Shown here: positions 32,641-42,221 of the stretch, in pieces
Layout: every line of letters starts with the position of its first letter
Numbering within the stretch: position 1 is the first letter of the stretch
Assembly (NCBI RefSeq): GCF_000369625.1
Contig: NZ_KB850111.1
Coordinates: 62,001 to 126,000 of the forward strand
Origin: Acinetobacter variabilis
GTDB taxonomy: Bacteria; Pseudomonadota; Gammaproteobacteria; Pseudomonadales; Moraxellaceae
Length of the DNA stretch: 64,000 nucleotides
Direction of reading: 5' to 3'
The notes under the pieces: model-generated
The model's database searches: none
Seen by the model: the letters and a program-made list of their open reading frames with translations, nothing else
Told to the model about the DNA's origin: nothing
Translations under genes and position numbers: made by a program

Positions 32641-34455
32641 TTACATATGCAGATAAGCATTTACATTGTTGAGCTGTTCAATAGAAGGCTCATGTCCTAA
32701 CAGACTGCCTTTTTCCAGCCATTGACGGGCAATTGCAATATCACGTCCTACACCAATGCCTTTGGTATATAAGCACCCCAGATGACTATAAGCATCGGCA
32801 TTCACCTGCGCAGCCGCTTTACGATAGCACTGGATTGCCTGATCCAAATTGGCTTCAATACCAATTCCTTGTTCCAAAGCTTCACCTAAAGCATTTAGTG
32901 CGAGACCATTATGCTGGCTCGCAGCCTGTTGCAGATACTTCAGTCCTAAAGCCGTATCTTGCTCCACCTTCTTGCCCTTTAAATGCATCATGCCCAATTC
33001 GGCCTGTGCTTGTGCATTTCCCAATTGAGCTGCCTGATGCAGATAACGTTTGGCCTGTTCCTCATTCACTGCAAAGACTGGATAAAAATCACTATAAGCC
33101 TGATACAAATACCAGGCAGCCTTACTTGAACCTTTCGCCACCGCCTGATTCAAATATTGAATTGCTTTTTCTCGTGTCGGTAGTGGATATTCAGGCAAGC
33201 CATAAAAACGTCCCACTATATAAATCAGATCAGCTTCAGACTGTGCTGCAAGTTGCTCTTGCTGTGCGATTGCCTGAATCATTTGGGTAGCTTTAGTCGT
33301 ATCTTTGGCTACCCCCACTCCGTTTAAATAGCAGAGTGCCCGACCCATATGACTAAATCGATGACCAGGATCGCTTTGCAAGGCATGTTGATAGAGTTCA
33401 AATGCTTTCTCCGGTTCATGTGCGACCAGATAGGATTCAAAATATAGTGCGGCAATCAGACTCAAGGCCTGAGGATGCTGAGTTTGTGCTGCTTCAGACC
33501 AGTAACGAAATGCCATGGTTTCATTTTTTTGCACATACCAACCATGAAAATAGGCCAGACCGATCAGAGTTTTGGCCTGTGCATCTTTATGTTCTTTGGA
33601 CTGCTGTAATAGATGCTGAAACACCCGTTGACGTTGATCAGGATCAATAGTGCCGAGTAACACGCCAGCATAGTAATCATATAAACCACTCTGATCACCA
33701 AGATGAATACAGCGTTTAATGAAACTCAAAGCCTGCTGTTGATCTTTGGGCAAGATTTTGCCATTTGCATAGGCTTCGGCAATATCCTGATTGGCCGCCA
33801 AGTGATCCTGCTGTGCTGCCAGAAACAGATAATGGATCCCCAAACTTAAATCTTGCGCTGCACCATCTGCCAAATAATATTGGGCTAACTGATACTGTGA
33901 ATTGGCATGTCCCTGCTCGGCATTTCGAATTAACAGTTGCAGACGTTGCTGTTCTGCAGTGTCATGATCAGATTCGGACAGCTCAGTGATGCGATACTGC
34001 GCATCCAGATGACCGCGCGCGACCGCATACCGATACCAGTACAAGGCTTTTTCAGGATTATTTAATTGGTATTGATGACCATCATAGATCTGACCTAAAT
34101 GATAGGCTGCATCTTCCCCACCTAAACTATAAGCTTTTTCAAGAAAGCTAATCGCTTTTTCCGTGCTCTGCTCACGCCCCTGTCCGTTTAAATGCATCAA
34201 GGCCATACCCACATAAGCCTGTGGCAATTCCTGCTGCTGGGCCAGCCCCTGATAAATTTGATAGGCGCGTTCATAATCCGGATAATGTGGATCCGTACTT
34301 AGACGGGTTGCATATTTCAATTGAGCATCAATCTGCTCAATCCATAGATCATGATGCACGGCTTTGGCCTGATCACGTTTCACCGGATCAGGACGTTTCC
34401 ACATCCAGATTGCTAAAGCCCCAATCCCCAAAACCAGCACTAGCAAAAACCACAT
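32641..34455 (-). CDS. Sel1-like repeat (TPR) protein, membrane-anchored
   Basis: 604 residues. The N-terminus is one membrane helix (WFLLVLVLGIGALAIWMW), then at least a dozen Sel1 repeats with the A-x-x-x-L-G-x-x-Y pattern, for example AEQGHANSQYQLAQYYLADG and AAQLGNAQAQAELGMMHLKG. Sel1 proteins serve as protein-binding scaffolds in signalling and envelope stress. No enzyme domain is visible. It stands alone between two terminators, so its partners are unknown. Confidence 0.8.
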   Translation of the reverse strand: MWFLLVLVLGIGALAIWMWKRPDPVKRDQAKAVHHDLWIEQIDAQLKYATRLSTDPHYPDYERAYQIYQGLAQQQELPQAYVGMALMHLNGQGREQSTEKAISFLEKAYSLGGEDAAYHLGQIYDGHQYQLNNPEKALYWYRYAVARGHLDAQYRITELSESDHDTAEQQRLQLLIRNAEQGHANSQYQLAQYYLADGAAQDLSLGIHYLFLAAQQDHLAANQDIAEAYANGKILPKDQQQALSFIKRCIHLGDQSGLYDYYAGVLLGTIDPDQRQRVFQHLLQQSKEHKDAQAKTLIGLAYFHGWYVQKNETMAFRYWSEAAQTQHPQALSLIAALYFESYLVAHEPEKAFELYQHALQSDPGHRFSHMGRALCYLNGVGVAKDTTKATQMIQAIAQQEQLAAQSEADLIYIVGRFYGLPEYPLPTREKAIQYLNQAVAKGSSKAAWYLYQAYSDFYPVFAVNEEQAKRYLHQAAQLGNAQAQAELGMMHLKGKKVEQDTALGLKYLQQAASQHNGLALNALGEALEQGIGIEANLDQAIQCYRKAAAQVNADAYSHLGCLYTKGIGVGRDIAIARQWLEKGSLLGHEPSIEQLNNVNAYLHM

Positions 34456-34520
34456 AGCTGCTCCAAAACCAAAAGATTGTTTTTGTTATATGTATAAAAA
34501 TTCATTTTAAACTTAGCATA

Positions 34521-34549
34521 AAAAAAAGCACAAATTGTGTGCTTTTTTT
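34521..34549. terminator. Bidirectional terminator
   Basis: AAAAAAAGCACA and TGTGCTTTTTTT form the stem, loop AATTG. It ends the tcdA transcript on the minus strand. Confidence 0.85.
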
Positions 34550-34559
34550 GTTGACTTAA

Positions 34560-35330
34560 TTAGGCTTTCAGTCTTTTGCTATCAAGCTTTTTCAATACTT
34601 CCGATACCGCAACCATGGCGAAGCTAGAAGTCACTACCACTGCAGAACCATAACCACCACAGCGCAAGCCTGCGCTTGCACAAACATCTGCACTCGAGAA
34701 TGGATTATCGATAGAGTAGACGCAAGTGATCCCAAATTTTTCTTTTGGCTTTTTACAGATGCCTTTAGCACGTAATTGCGCACGTAATTTTGCAAGCATT
34801 GGATCCTGTTCGGTTCTGGATAAATCGGCTACCCGGATTTTTAACGGATCCAGTTTACCGCCTGCTCCACCGGATACAATCAATGGAATCTTGTTAAAAC
34901 GGCAATGCAGCATCAAGGCAAACTTTGCTTTGACGTCATCGATACAGTCCAGAATGATGTCAGGATTTCCTGACAGAATTTCTTTCACATTTTCTGGCGT
35001 CAGATAATCATCAATCAGATTGATTTTAATTCGAGGATTAATCGAGCGGCAGCGTTCTGCCATGATCTCGATTTTTTCACATCCCAGTGTTGCGGTCATG
35101 GCTGGTAACTGACGGTTAATATTCGATGCTGCGACCACATCCATATCGACCAGTGTGAGCTCGCCAATCCCGGTACGTGCCAGTGCTTCGACTGCCCATG
35201 AACCAACACCACCAATTCCGATCACCATCACATGACTGTTTTCATAATGATGAAAGCTATCGTCACCATAAATTTTGGCTACACCCGCAAAGCGGCGGTC
35301 ATACTCATCATCTTGAAGCAGATCAGTCAT
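34560..35330 (-). CDS. tcdA: tRNA threonylcarbamoyladenosine dehydratase (TcdA/CsdL)
   Basis: 256 residues of the ThiF/E1 superfamily. MVIGIGGVGSWAVEALARTGIG is the ATP-binding loop, VDMDVVAASNINRQ the adenylation motif, and CIDDVKAKFALMLHC the middle region. The ending CASAGLRCGGYGSAVVVTSSFA matches TcdA rather than MoeB or ThiF. It cyclises t6A37 of tRNAs to ct6A using ATP. Monocistronic, flanked by terminator and promoter spaces. Confidence 0.93.
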   Translation of the reverse strand: MTDLLQDDEYDRRFAGVAKIYGDDSFHHYENSHVMVIGIGGVGSWAVEALARTGIGELTLVDMDVVAASNINRQLPAMTATLGCEKIEIMAERCRSINPRIKINLIDDYLTPENVKEILSGNPDIILDCIDDVKAKFALMLHCRFNKIPLIVSGGAGGKLDPLKIRVADLSRTEQDPMLAKLRAQLRAKGICKKPKEKFGITCVYSIDNPFSSADVCASAGLRCGGYGSAVVVTSSFAMVAVSEVLKKLDSKRLKA

Positions 35331-35528
35331 AGGTCATCAATAGCAAGAAAAACACCAGAGTATTTTAGCAAAATCATGGGCACTTTACTGCCACTAAAAT
35401 CCAGATACAAAATCAGTCAAAAAAGCCTTCTTGCGCCATCGCTAAAACACGTAAAATCGATCAAATTACAACCATAATAAACTTCACAATATTTCAATTA
35501 GGATTACCTTAAAGGGAGTCAGATCAGC

Positions 35529-35777
35529 ATGCTATTTAACGCCCTTTTTGCCCTGATGGTTTTACTGTTCCTGCTCTATCTTTACGGTTTAACCTTTAAA
35601 AAGCAGAAAAACTATTATCTTAGTATCATGATCCGTATCCTGACTTTGGGATTATTTGCCTTGATTATTTTGGATCAATATGAAACCCAGACCCATCTTG
35701 CTCTGGTGCTTCTGACCTGGGTACTGTTTGAGAGTAGTGAAAACTTTTATCGCAAGAAACTTTCTGCGAGCAAATAA
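35529..35777 (+). CDS. Small two-helix membrane protein, unknown function
   Basis: 82 residues. Hydrophobic helices near 3-21 and 37-52, perhaps a third at 57-67, separated by the basic stretch KKQKNYY. AAAGGGAG precedes the ATG by about twelve bases. It has its own terminator. No recognised family; ordinary codon use suggests a real gene. Confidence 0.6.
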   Translation: MLFNALFALMVLLFLLYLYGLTFKKQKNYYLSIMIRILTLGLFALIILDQYETQTHLALVLLTWVLFESSENFYRKKLSASK

Positions 35778-35800
35778 AAAAGAGGCTTTCGCCTCTTTTT
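35776..35800. terminator. Bidirectional terminator
   Basis: AAAAAGAGGC and GCCTCTTTTT pair around TTTC between the small membrane-protein gene and orn. Confidence 0.9.
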
Positions 35801-35811
35801 CACTGTTCGGA

Positions 35812-36366
35812 TTATTTATTCATAATGAAGAAATATTCACGATAATATTTCAGTTCAGCAATCGAATCACGAATGTCATCCATGGCTAGATGCGAAGCAT
35901 TTTTCTTCAGGCCACTCATGATTTCAGGACGCCAGCGTTTTGCCAACTCTTTTACTGAAGATACGTCCAGATTACGGTAATGGAAATACTGTTCCAGTTC
36001 AGGCATTAAACGGTGCAGAAAGCGACGATCCTGACAGATCGAGTTACCACACATAGGCGATACTTTTGGATTCACCCATTTTTTCAGGAATTCAATGGTT
36101 TCACGTTCTGCATCCTGAGCAGTCAATTTACTGCGGCGTACGCGCTCAATCAGGCCAGACTGACCATGCTGGCGAGTATTCCACTCGTCCATCGCATTCA
36201 GGATACGGTCAGATTGATGCACAGCTAGCACGGGCCCTTCGGCAAGAATATTTAGGTTATCGTCCGTTACAATCGTGGCAACTTCAATAATCTGGTCATT
36301 GTCTGTATCCAGACCTGTCATTTCCAGGTCAATCCAAATCAGGCGGCTATCCGGGGTGCTGCTCAT
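35812..36366 (-). CDS. orn: Oligoribonuclease
   Basis: 184 residues, DEDDh exonuclease. [10 protein letters not shown] holds the first Asp-Glu pair, [18 protein letters not shown] the third acid, and [21 protein letters not shown] the His and final Asp. Orn degrades two- to five-base RNAs and pGpG, thereby completing c-di-GMP turnover. rsgA is divergent next door, as in other gammaproteobacteria. Confidence 0.96.
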   Translation of the reverse strand: MSSTPDSRLIWIDLEMTGLDTDNDQIIEVATIVTDDNLNILAEGPVLAVHQSDRILNAMDEWNTRQHGQSGLIERVRRSKLTAQDAERETIEFLKKWVNPKVSPMCGNSICQDRRFLHRLMPELEQYFHYRNLDVSSVKELAKRWRPEIMSGLKKNASHLAMDDIRDSIAELKYYREYFFIMNK

Positions 36367-36490
36367 AAATGTGCAATCTTATTAGGCTATAAAACATTTA
36401 TAGTAGCAAATTTATTACGTCGATGCTGTAACTGACACCCCGCTTCATGCTATTTTTGCCATCTCGCTCCCATGGTTTTTTAGGATTTGA

Positions 36491-37549
36491 ATGGCTTTAA
36501 TACGTAAACGTCGTTTAACTGAACAACAACAACGTCGTATTCAAAAACAGCATAAAACGCGTCAGGAAGAGATCGATACCTCTCAAGACCTGGAAGGGCT
36601 GGTCGTGCAGCATTATGGCCGCCAGCTTGAAGTCCAGGCCTTGTCCGTACCTGAACAGCATCCTGAAAAACCGGTCGTGGCTGAAGGCGAACCTGAGCCC
36701 TTCTGGAAGCCGATTGAACTGGGTAGTGTCTGGCGCTGCCATACCCGAACCAACCTGGAATTGCTGGTAACAGGCGACCGAGTCAGATGGCAGGCTGATC
36801 CAAATACCGGACTCGGCATTATTACGGCGATTCATCCGCGCACTTCTTTGCTGACCCGTCCTGACCGTTACCACAAGGTTAAACCGGTTGCCGCCAATAT
36901 TTCCCTGATTGTGATTGTGTTTGCACCATTGCCTGAGCCAGCCCCGGGTTTGATTGACCGTTATCTGGTGGCTTGTGCAGATGCAGAGATTCCAGCACTT
37001 TTAGTGCTCAATAAATCAGATTTGCTTAAGGAAAATGATCCGATTCTGGATTTGTTTAAAGAATATAAAGATTTGGGTTATGAAGTCATGCAAACCCAGT
37101 CCGATGGCGATCTGACAGAACTGTCCGCTCGTCTGAATGAGGAAACTGTAGCGTTTGTCGGTCAGTCTGGTGTGGGTAAAAGTACGCTGATTAATGCGAT
37201 CGTTCCGGATGCTGCACAGAAAACCAATGTCATTTCTGAAAACTCAGCACTGGGGCAACATACCACGACCTCCACACGTCTGATTTCCTTTGGTAATGAC
37301 GCTGCTCTCATCGACTCACCGGGAATCCGTGAATTTGGTCTCTGGCATCTGACCTTGGACAAAGTCCAAAGCGGTTTTCCGGAAATTGAAAACCTGCTCG
37401 GTCACTGCCAGTTCCGTAACTGCACACATAAACATGAAAAGCAGTGTGCCTTACGTCAGGCAGCCTCGACAGGGGAAATTTTGCCGCGCCGACTAGACAG
37501 CTATTTACGTTTAATTGACGAAATTAACGAAGCGCAGCAAAAAAATTAA
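36491..37549 (+). CDS. rsgA: Ribosome small-subunit biogenesis GTPase RsgA
   Basis: 352 residues with circularly permuted GTPase motifs: NKSD (G4) comes before GQSGVGKST (G1, near residue 224) and DSPG (G3). An OB-fold precedes them and a zinc-binding CQFRNCTHKHEKQC motif follows. RsgA matures the 30S subunit. The N-terminal 45 residues are a basic Gln/Arg-rich extension that probably binds rRNA. Confidence 0.96.
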   Translation: MALIRKRRLTEQQQRRIQKQHKTRQEEIDTSQDLEGLVVQHYGRQLEVQALSVPEQHPEKPVVAEGEPEPFWKPIELGSVWRCHTRTNLELLVTGDRVRWQADPNTGLGIITAIHPRTSLLTRPDRYHKVKPVAANISLIVIVFAPLPEPAPGLIDRYLVACADAEIPALLVLNKSDLLKENDPILDLFKEYKDLGYEVMQTQSDGDLTELSARLNEETVAFVGQSGVGKSTLINAIVPDAAQKTNVISENSALGQHTTTSTRLISFGNDAALIDSPGIREFGLWHLTLDKVQSGFPEIENLLGHCQFRNCTHKHEKQCALRQAASTGEILPRRLDSYLRLIDEINEAQQKN

Positions 37550-37580
37550 TTTTCTTAAGGCTTAGCCCTTGAAGCGGTGA

Positions 37581-37609
37581 TTTTGATCACCATATTTATG
37601 AGCTATACT
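37581..37609 (+). promoter_or_regulatory. Possible promoter of the rhodanese-grxC-secB run
   Basis: TATACT at 37604-37609 fits a -10 box, with TTTTGA seventeen bases upstream as a weak -35. It lies 34 bases before the GTG start of the rhodanese gene. Confidence 0.35.
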
Positions 37610-37642
37610 CTTGGCAATTTTAAAATTGTAATTAGGTGAATT

Positions 37643-38050
37643 GTGGAACGTTGGTTCGAGTTTATGGGGAATCACCCCTTCTTGTTTGGAACACTCGCGG
37701 TACTCGTGGTTGTATTCTTCATCATCGAAGGTCAACGTAATGGTCGCAAAATCTCTCCGCAATCGCTGGGAATTTTAGTTAAAGCAAAAAATGCCATGCT
37801 GATTGATTTACGTGATGCCAAAGACTTCCGTGAAGGTCACATTAGTGGTAGCCGTAACATTCCATATAGCCAAATTACAAAACACGTTGATGAGTTAAAA
37901 GCATCTGATCGCCCGTTGGTGTTCATTTGTAATCTTGGGCAAGTTGCAGGTTCTGCGCTTCAACAGGTAGGTCATGCAGATGCCTACCGTCTGGATGGCG
38001 GCATTACAAACTGGAAAGCTCAAGGTTTACCTTTGGTGAAAAGCAAATAA
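37643..38050 (+). CDS. Membrane-anchored rhodanese-domain protein (YibN-like)
   Basis: 135 residues from GTG 37643, preceded by AGGTG. One membrane helix (about 12-29) is followed by a rhodanese domain with LIDLRDAKDFREGHISGSRNIP and the active loop CNLGQVAG (Cys96). Rhodaneses carry persulphide sulphur. The gene precedes grxC and secB, the order known for YibN in E. coli. The sulphur acceptor is unknown. Confidence 0.85.
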   Translation: MERWFEFMGNHPFLFGTLAVLVVVFFIIEGQRNGRKISPQSLGILVKAKNAMLIDLRDAKDFREGHISGSRNIPYSQITKHVDELKASDRPLVFICNLGQVAGSALQQVGHADAYRLDGGITNWKAQGLPLVKSK

Positions 38051-38071
38051 TCTGCGAACAGGAGATTGATC

Positions 38072-38326
38072 ATGGCTGAAGTTACTATCTATTCGACGAC
38101 AGTATGTCCGTATTGTATCCGTGCAAAACAGCTCCTTGAGCGCAAAGGTGTTGCATTTAAAGAAATTAATTTATCCAATGAAGCCCCTGAAGTACGTCTT
38201 GAATTGATGCAACGCACCAATCATCGTACCGTGCCACAGATTTTTATTAATGAACAATTTATCGGTGGTTTTGATCAACTTTATGCCCTAGAGCGTGAAG
38301 GCAAACTAGACGAATTATTGGCTTAA
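38072..38326 (+). CDS. grxC: Glutaredoxin 3
   Basis: 84 residues from ATG 38072, which has AGGAG seven bases upstream; a TTG two codons earlier is less likely. The dithiol active site is CPYC (Cys12, Cys15), and TVPQIFINEQFIGGFDQL holds the cis-proline and glutathione-binding residues. It reduces disulphides with glutathione. Part of the rhodanese-grxC-secB run. Confidence 0.93.
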   Translation: MAEVTIYSTTVCPYCIRAKQLLERKGVAFKEINLSNEAPEVRLELMQRTNHRTVPQIFINEQFIGGFDQLYALEREGKLDELLA

Positions 38327-38361
38327 TCTACTAAAACCTACCTCATATCAAGGATTAAAGA

Positions 38362-38820
38362 ATGAGTGAAGAACAACAAGCTCAACCACAATTGGCATTA
38401 GAGCGTATTTACACTAAAGATATTTCTTTTGAAGTTCCTGGGGCACAAGTTTTTACCAAGCAATGGCAACCTGAGTTAAACATCAACCTTTCTTCTTCTG
38501 CAGAAAAAATTGATCCGACTCATTTTGAAGTGGCTTTAAAAGTTGTGGTTCAAGCGACCAATGAAGGTGATACAGCGTTTATCGTTGACGTGACTCAAGC
38601 AGGGATTTTCCTGATTGATGGCGTTGAAGAAGAGCGTCTGCCATACATTCTTGGTGCTTACTGCCCGAACATCCTGTTCCCGTTCCTTCGTGAAGCGGTG
38701 AATGATATGGTGACTAAAGGCAGCTTCCCGCAATTACTGCTTACACCAATCAACTTCGATGCTGAATTTGAAGCGAACATGCAACGTGCGCAAGCTGCTG
38801 CTGTTGAAGGTCAAGCTTAA
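38362..38820 (+). CDS. secB: Protein-export chaperone SecB
   Basis: 152 residues. Recognisable SecB segments are [30 protein letters not shown] and the [35 protein letters not shown] core. The tetramer keeps preproteins unfolded and hands them to SecA. A terminator follows. Confidence 0.97.
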   Translation: MSEEQQAQPQLALERIYTKDISFEVPGAQVFTKQWQPELNINLSSSAEKIDPTHFEVALKVVVQATNEGDTAFIVDVTQAGIFLIDGVEEERLPYILGAYCPNILFPFLREAVNDMVTKGSFPQLLLTPINFDAEFEANMQRAQAAAVEGQA

Positions 38821-38838
38821 TCACTTGATCTTGAAGTT

Positions 38839-38866
38839 AAAAAAGGCCGCAATAGCGGTCTTTTTT
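38839..38866. terminator. Terminator after secB
   Basis: AAAAAAGGCCGC and GCGGTCTTTTTT, with one mismatched pair, flank loop AATA. Confidence 0.85.
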
Positions 38867-38871
38867 ATGGC

Positions 38872-39270
38872 TTATTTAAAGGCTTGATGCCCCTGCTTTT
38901 TAATCTGATCCATTTTCACTGTGAGAGTTTGGGCTTTGGTTAGCTGATTGGCTGCAACAAATTGTTCAGCTTGTTTAATCTCTTTCAATAAGTCAGTTAA
39001 CAATCCCTGATAAGCCGTAACTTTCGCATCTTTGGATTTTAGCTTTTGCAGACCTGAGGGTAAATTTTTCTGGCAAACTTCCACAGATTTTTGCATACCT
39101 TGCAATGCTGCCCGCGCCTCTTTGCTATCTTTGGCAGATTTGAAATTTTTTAAATGATGGTCAATTTCATGCATATTGTCATGATAGTGATTTTCTTCTG
39201 CCATGCTCGACGTGGTGATCCCCACTGTGTCCATCACAAAAATCATGCTGATTAAAAAATTTTTAAACAT
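38872..39270 (-). CDS. Cytochrome b562-like periplasmic protein
   Basis: 132 residues. The signal peptide ends SSMA, then HYHDNMHEIDHH begins a four-helix bundle of the b562 length (about 108 mature residues). Met33 (DNM) and His128 (near the C-terminus) sit where b562 has its axial haem ligands, Met7 and His102. Sequence similarity is moderate, so haem binding is an inference. An extra cluster of His near the N-terminus could bind metal. Monocistronic, facing secB. Confidence 0.65.
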   Translation of the reverse strand: MFKNFLISMIFVMDTVGITTSSMAEENHYHDNMHEIDHHLKNFKSAKDSKEARAALQGMQKSVEVCQKNLPSGLQKLKSKDAKVTAYQGLLTDLLKEIKQAEQFVAANQLTKAQTLTVKMDQIKKQGHQAFK

Positions 39271-39398
39271 CCTTATTATCCTGTATTGTTTTTATATTAA
39301 ACATCTTAGTGGGAAAGTCCTGAAAGATAAATTATTTTGATCCGAATTCTTGTATCCCTTGTCATCAGACTTACATCATTAACAATTAAAGTTAAAAA

Positions 39399-39428
39399 TA
39401 AAAACCCCTCAATAATGAGGGGTTTTCT
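39399..39428. terminator. Terminator of fabI
   Basis: AAAACCCCTC and GAGGGGTTTT form a perfect ten-pair stem with loop AATAAT; on the minus strand a T-rich tail follows. Confidence 0.88.
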
Positions 39429-39456
39429 TTGCTGAAAATTGATCTTTTAAAAAGAC

Positions 39457-40263
39457 TTATTCTGCATCCAGCATCAGTTCAGCACTCATGCCTACTGTGT
39501 TATAACCCGCATCGACATACATGATTTCACCAGTGATCCCGTTTGCCCATGGTGAGCACAGGAACAAGGCTGCATTACCGACATCTTCAATGGTCACATT
39601 GCGTTTTAGTGGAGCCACTTTTTCATTCAAATCCAGCATTTTACGGAATGATTTAATGCCAGACGCCGCCAATGTACGGATTGGACCTGCTGAGATCGCA
39701 TTCACACGGATACCTTCTGCACCCAGGCTAGATGCCAGGTAACGTACACCTGCTTCTAAAGAGGCCTTCGCCAGACCCATCACGTTGTAGTTTGGCATCA
39801 CACGCTCAGAACCTTGATAAGTCAGCGTTAACAGGCAGCCTTGACGTACAGCCAGTAATGGCTTCGCAGCACGTGCCATCGCGATAAAGCTGTACGCACT
39901 GATGTCATGGGCAATCTTGAAACCTTCACGGTCGGTTACATCAGTAAAGTCACCATCTAGGGTATGTGCTGGCGCAAAACCGATTGAATGTACGACGCCA
40001 TCCAGACCATCCCAGTGTTTTGCCAGTTCTGCAAATGCATTGTCAATTTCTGCATCTACTGCCACATCACAAGGAAAAACCAATTCAGAACCGAATTGTG
40101 CAGCAAAATCATCTACACGTTTTTTCAGCTTTTCATTTGGATAAGTAAAAGCGAGTTCTGCACCTTCACGATGTAATGCCTGAGCAATACCAAAAGCAAT
40201 TGATAATTTACTTGCAATACCTGCGATCAAGAAGCGCTTACCCGCCAATAGTCCTTGTGCCAT
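39457..40263 (-). CDS. fabI: Enoyl-[acyl-carrier-protein] reductase (NADH)
   Basis: 268 residues from ATG 40263; the frame opens five codons earlier at a TTG, but the family starts at this Met ([20 protein letters not shown]). The active site has the FabI spacing Tyr-x6-Lys in [28 protein letters not shown] forms the substrate loop. It makes the last reduction of fatty-acid elongation and is the triclosan target. Confidence 0.95.
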   Translation of the reverse strand: MAQGLLAGKRFLIAGIASKLSIAFGIAQALHREGAELAFTYPNEKLKKRVDDFAAQFGSELVFPCDVAVDAEIDNAFAELAKHWDGLDGVVHSIGFAPAHTLDGDFTDVTDREGFKIAHDISAYSFIAMARAAKPLLAVRQGCLLTLTYQGSERVMPNYNVMGLAKASLEAGVRYLASSLGAEGIRVNAISAGPIRTLAASGIKSFRKMLDLNEKVAPLKRNVTIEDVGNAALFLCSPWANGITGEIMYVDAGYNTVGMSAELMLDAE

Positions 40264-40391
40264 GTGAATCTCACTCAAAATAATTTATATGCATGATGCC
40301 AAGTCTAAAGCATTTTAGAAATTGCATAATGCGCCTTTTTTCACTGGATCATAAATTGGAATCCAGTTTCCGACCGATGTAGGGTTTTATC

Positions 40392-41210
40392 TTAAATCGC
40401 CAGATGTAAAGCCTGATGGGTATTTTTCCAGAGCTGCTGTGCTAGTTCATCTTGATCCATGTGCAGACTCTTGGCCAGGCCTTGCAGGACATAAGGCAGA
40501 TTGGCAGGCGTATTGCGAGTTCGCTGCTCAGTAGAATGCTGGCAACATAAAGGCGTCATGTCCGGACAATCGGTTTCAAGCACCAGATATTCCGGCCCTA
40601 CCTGTTGTACCACCTGATGCAGTTTTTTAGCATTCGGATTGGTGATTTGTCCTGTTATTCCAAGCTTGAAGCCCAGCTTGATAAAGGCTTTGGCTTCTTC
40701 AATCCCGCCACCAAAGGCATGGGCAATACCGCCCTGTTTAAACTGATGCTGTTTTAGAATCTGTAAAACATCGGCATGAGATTTACGGATATGCAGTAAC
40801 ACAGGTTTATCAAACTGCTGCGCCAGTTCCAGCTGTGCAGCAAAAAAATCTTTCTGTTTCTGAAAAAGTTCCGGCTGTTTATGCCGTTTATCGAAAGTAT
40901 CCAGACCAATTTCACCAATGGCAATACAAGGCTCTGTGCTTAATAACTGCTCCAGATCCTGTAAATGCTCAGGTTGATGCTGCTCAATATAAAATGGATG
41001 CAGGCCGGGTGCCAGATGACTTTGAGGCGCATTGTCTAACTGATTAATAAAATGATGCGTCTGCAATAAATCCTTAAACCGGCTCTGTAAAAAACCAATT
41101 AAGACCAGATGCTCCACCCCTGCTGCTTTGGATGCATAAGCCAGCTGTTCCCGATCATGATCGAAATCGGGAACATCAAAATGGGTATGGGTATCAAATA
41201 ACGAAACCAT
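40392..41210 (-). CDS. TatD-family metal-dependent hydrolase/DNase
   Basis: 272 residues. Metal ligands are visible in order: FDTHTHFD (HxH), IGEIGLDT (Glu), LLHIRKS (His), IAHAFGG (His) and ETDCPDM (Asp). The TatD group includes 3'-5' exonucleases linked to oxidative DNA damage and quality control. Several paralogues exist per genome and I cannot say which this is. It begins one base inside the stop of the upstream lipoprotein gene. Confidence 0.88.
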   Translation of the reverse strand: MVSLFDTHTHFDVPDFDHDREQLAYASKAAGVEHLVLIGFLQSRFKDLLQTHHFINQLDNAPQSHLAPGLHPFYIEQHQPEHLQDLEQLLSTEPCIAIGEIGLDTFDKRHKQPELFQKQKDFFAAQLELAQQFDKPVLLHIRKSHADVLQILKQHQFKQGGIAHAFGGGIEEAKAFIKLGFKLGITGQITNPNAKKLHQVVQQVGPEYLVLETDCPDMTPLCCQHSTEQRTRNTPANLPYVLQGLAKSLHMDQDELAQQLWKNTHQALHLAI

Positions 41211-42172
41211 CAGCGTGCTTTGGCAGGAGTTGCAGGCTCGGCTTCTGAAGCAGCGTTCTCTGTTTGAGGCAGATATTCAGGTTTCAGAATGCCATTCAGC
41301 TGTTCATAAGGAATGACCAGACGTGGCAAACCCACCACATAAGGACCAATCTCATATTCGGCATATTGCAGCGCCAGTCCCTGTTTAGACAGGTAAAAAT
41401 TATCTGTCAGCTTAAATTTCCAGGCCTGTTCATATTCAGCTACATCATTGGCCAGTTTGGATTCCATCACCCAGATTTTAAAAGCCTCATAAGCTTTGGC
41501 TTCGAGCTGAGCCTTTTGTTTAGGCAGAATGATATCATCCAGCTTAATCAGCTTTTTCTGCTCAAGATCAAAATTGTAGTAGGTTTGAGCAGAAGCGCCA
41601 TGCGCACCACCGAGATAATGGGTACTGTTTAAGACCACAGTCGCGAGTGGATCACCAGATTGTAGAATTCTCGGTTTGATCATCAAGCTGATACTATGGC
41701 TGGCACTGAGTGCTTTCAACTCCTTATCCAGATTCAGGAAAGTCTGCATATGCGGCTGAATCTGCTGTTCAAGCTGCTGTTTTGGAGTTTTGACATTGGC
41801 TAATGCAGTTTTTGGTTCGGAAGCAGCGGCTTCAGCTTCACTTGCTGCAGATGCTTTCGCCGGTTCAATCGCATCAATAGACAAAATGCCCTGTAGCTGC
41901 TGCAGAATCTGCTGATCTATCCATTCATCGATAAATGGCTGATTGCTTTTCAATCTCTCGATAGAAATCTCAGGACAGTTTTTTCCTTCACATTCAGGCA
42001 AGGCCAGTTTCAGCTTCTCAGTATCACCACTCAGCTTCAGCACTTCAGGCTGAGCCTGTACCACTTCAGGCGCAGCAGGCTCTTTCGGCTCTTTTTCCTT
42101 AGGCTGGCAGGCACTCAGCAAAACCGCTGATGCCAATACTGACAGACATAAAACATTCTTATAATTTGACAT
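41210..42172 (-). CDS. RsiV/DUF3298-like lipoprotein
   Basis: 320 residues. The signal ends LLSAC (Cys22), followed by a Lys/Glu/Pro-rich linker. ALPECEGKNCPEISIERL resembles the second lipoprotein upstream. The C-terminal half with THYLGGAHGASAQTYYNFDLEQKKLIKLDDII fits the DUF3298/RsiV fold, which in other bacteria binds lysozyme. An Ala/Glu/Ser-rich insertion lies near residues 100-125. The stop overlaps the tatD start (TGATG). Function here unknown. Confidence 0.7.
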   Translation of the reverse strand: MSNYKNVLCLSVLASAVLLSACQPKEKEPKEPAAPEVVQAQPEVLKLSGDTEKLKLALPECEGKNCPEISIERLKSNQPFIDEWIDQQILQQLQGILSIDAIEPAKASAASEAEAAASEPKTALANVKTPKQQLEQQIQPHMQTFLNLDKELKALSASHSISLMIKPRILQSGDPLATVVLNSTHYLGGAHGASAQTYYNFDLEQKKLIKLDDIILPKQKAQLEAKAYEAFKIWVMESKLANDVAEYEQAWKFKLTDNFYLSKQGLALQYAEYEIGPYVVGLPRLVIPYEQLNGILKPEYLPQTENAASEAEPATPAKAR

Positions 42173-42221
42173 GCATTAACCTTTGTTCAACATCATTATT
42201 TATCCTTGCAGGACCTACCTG

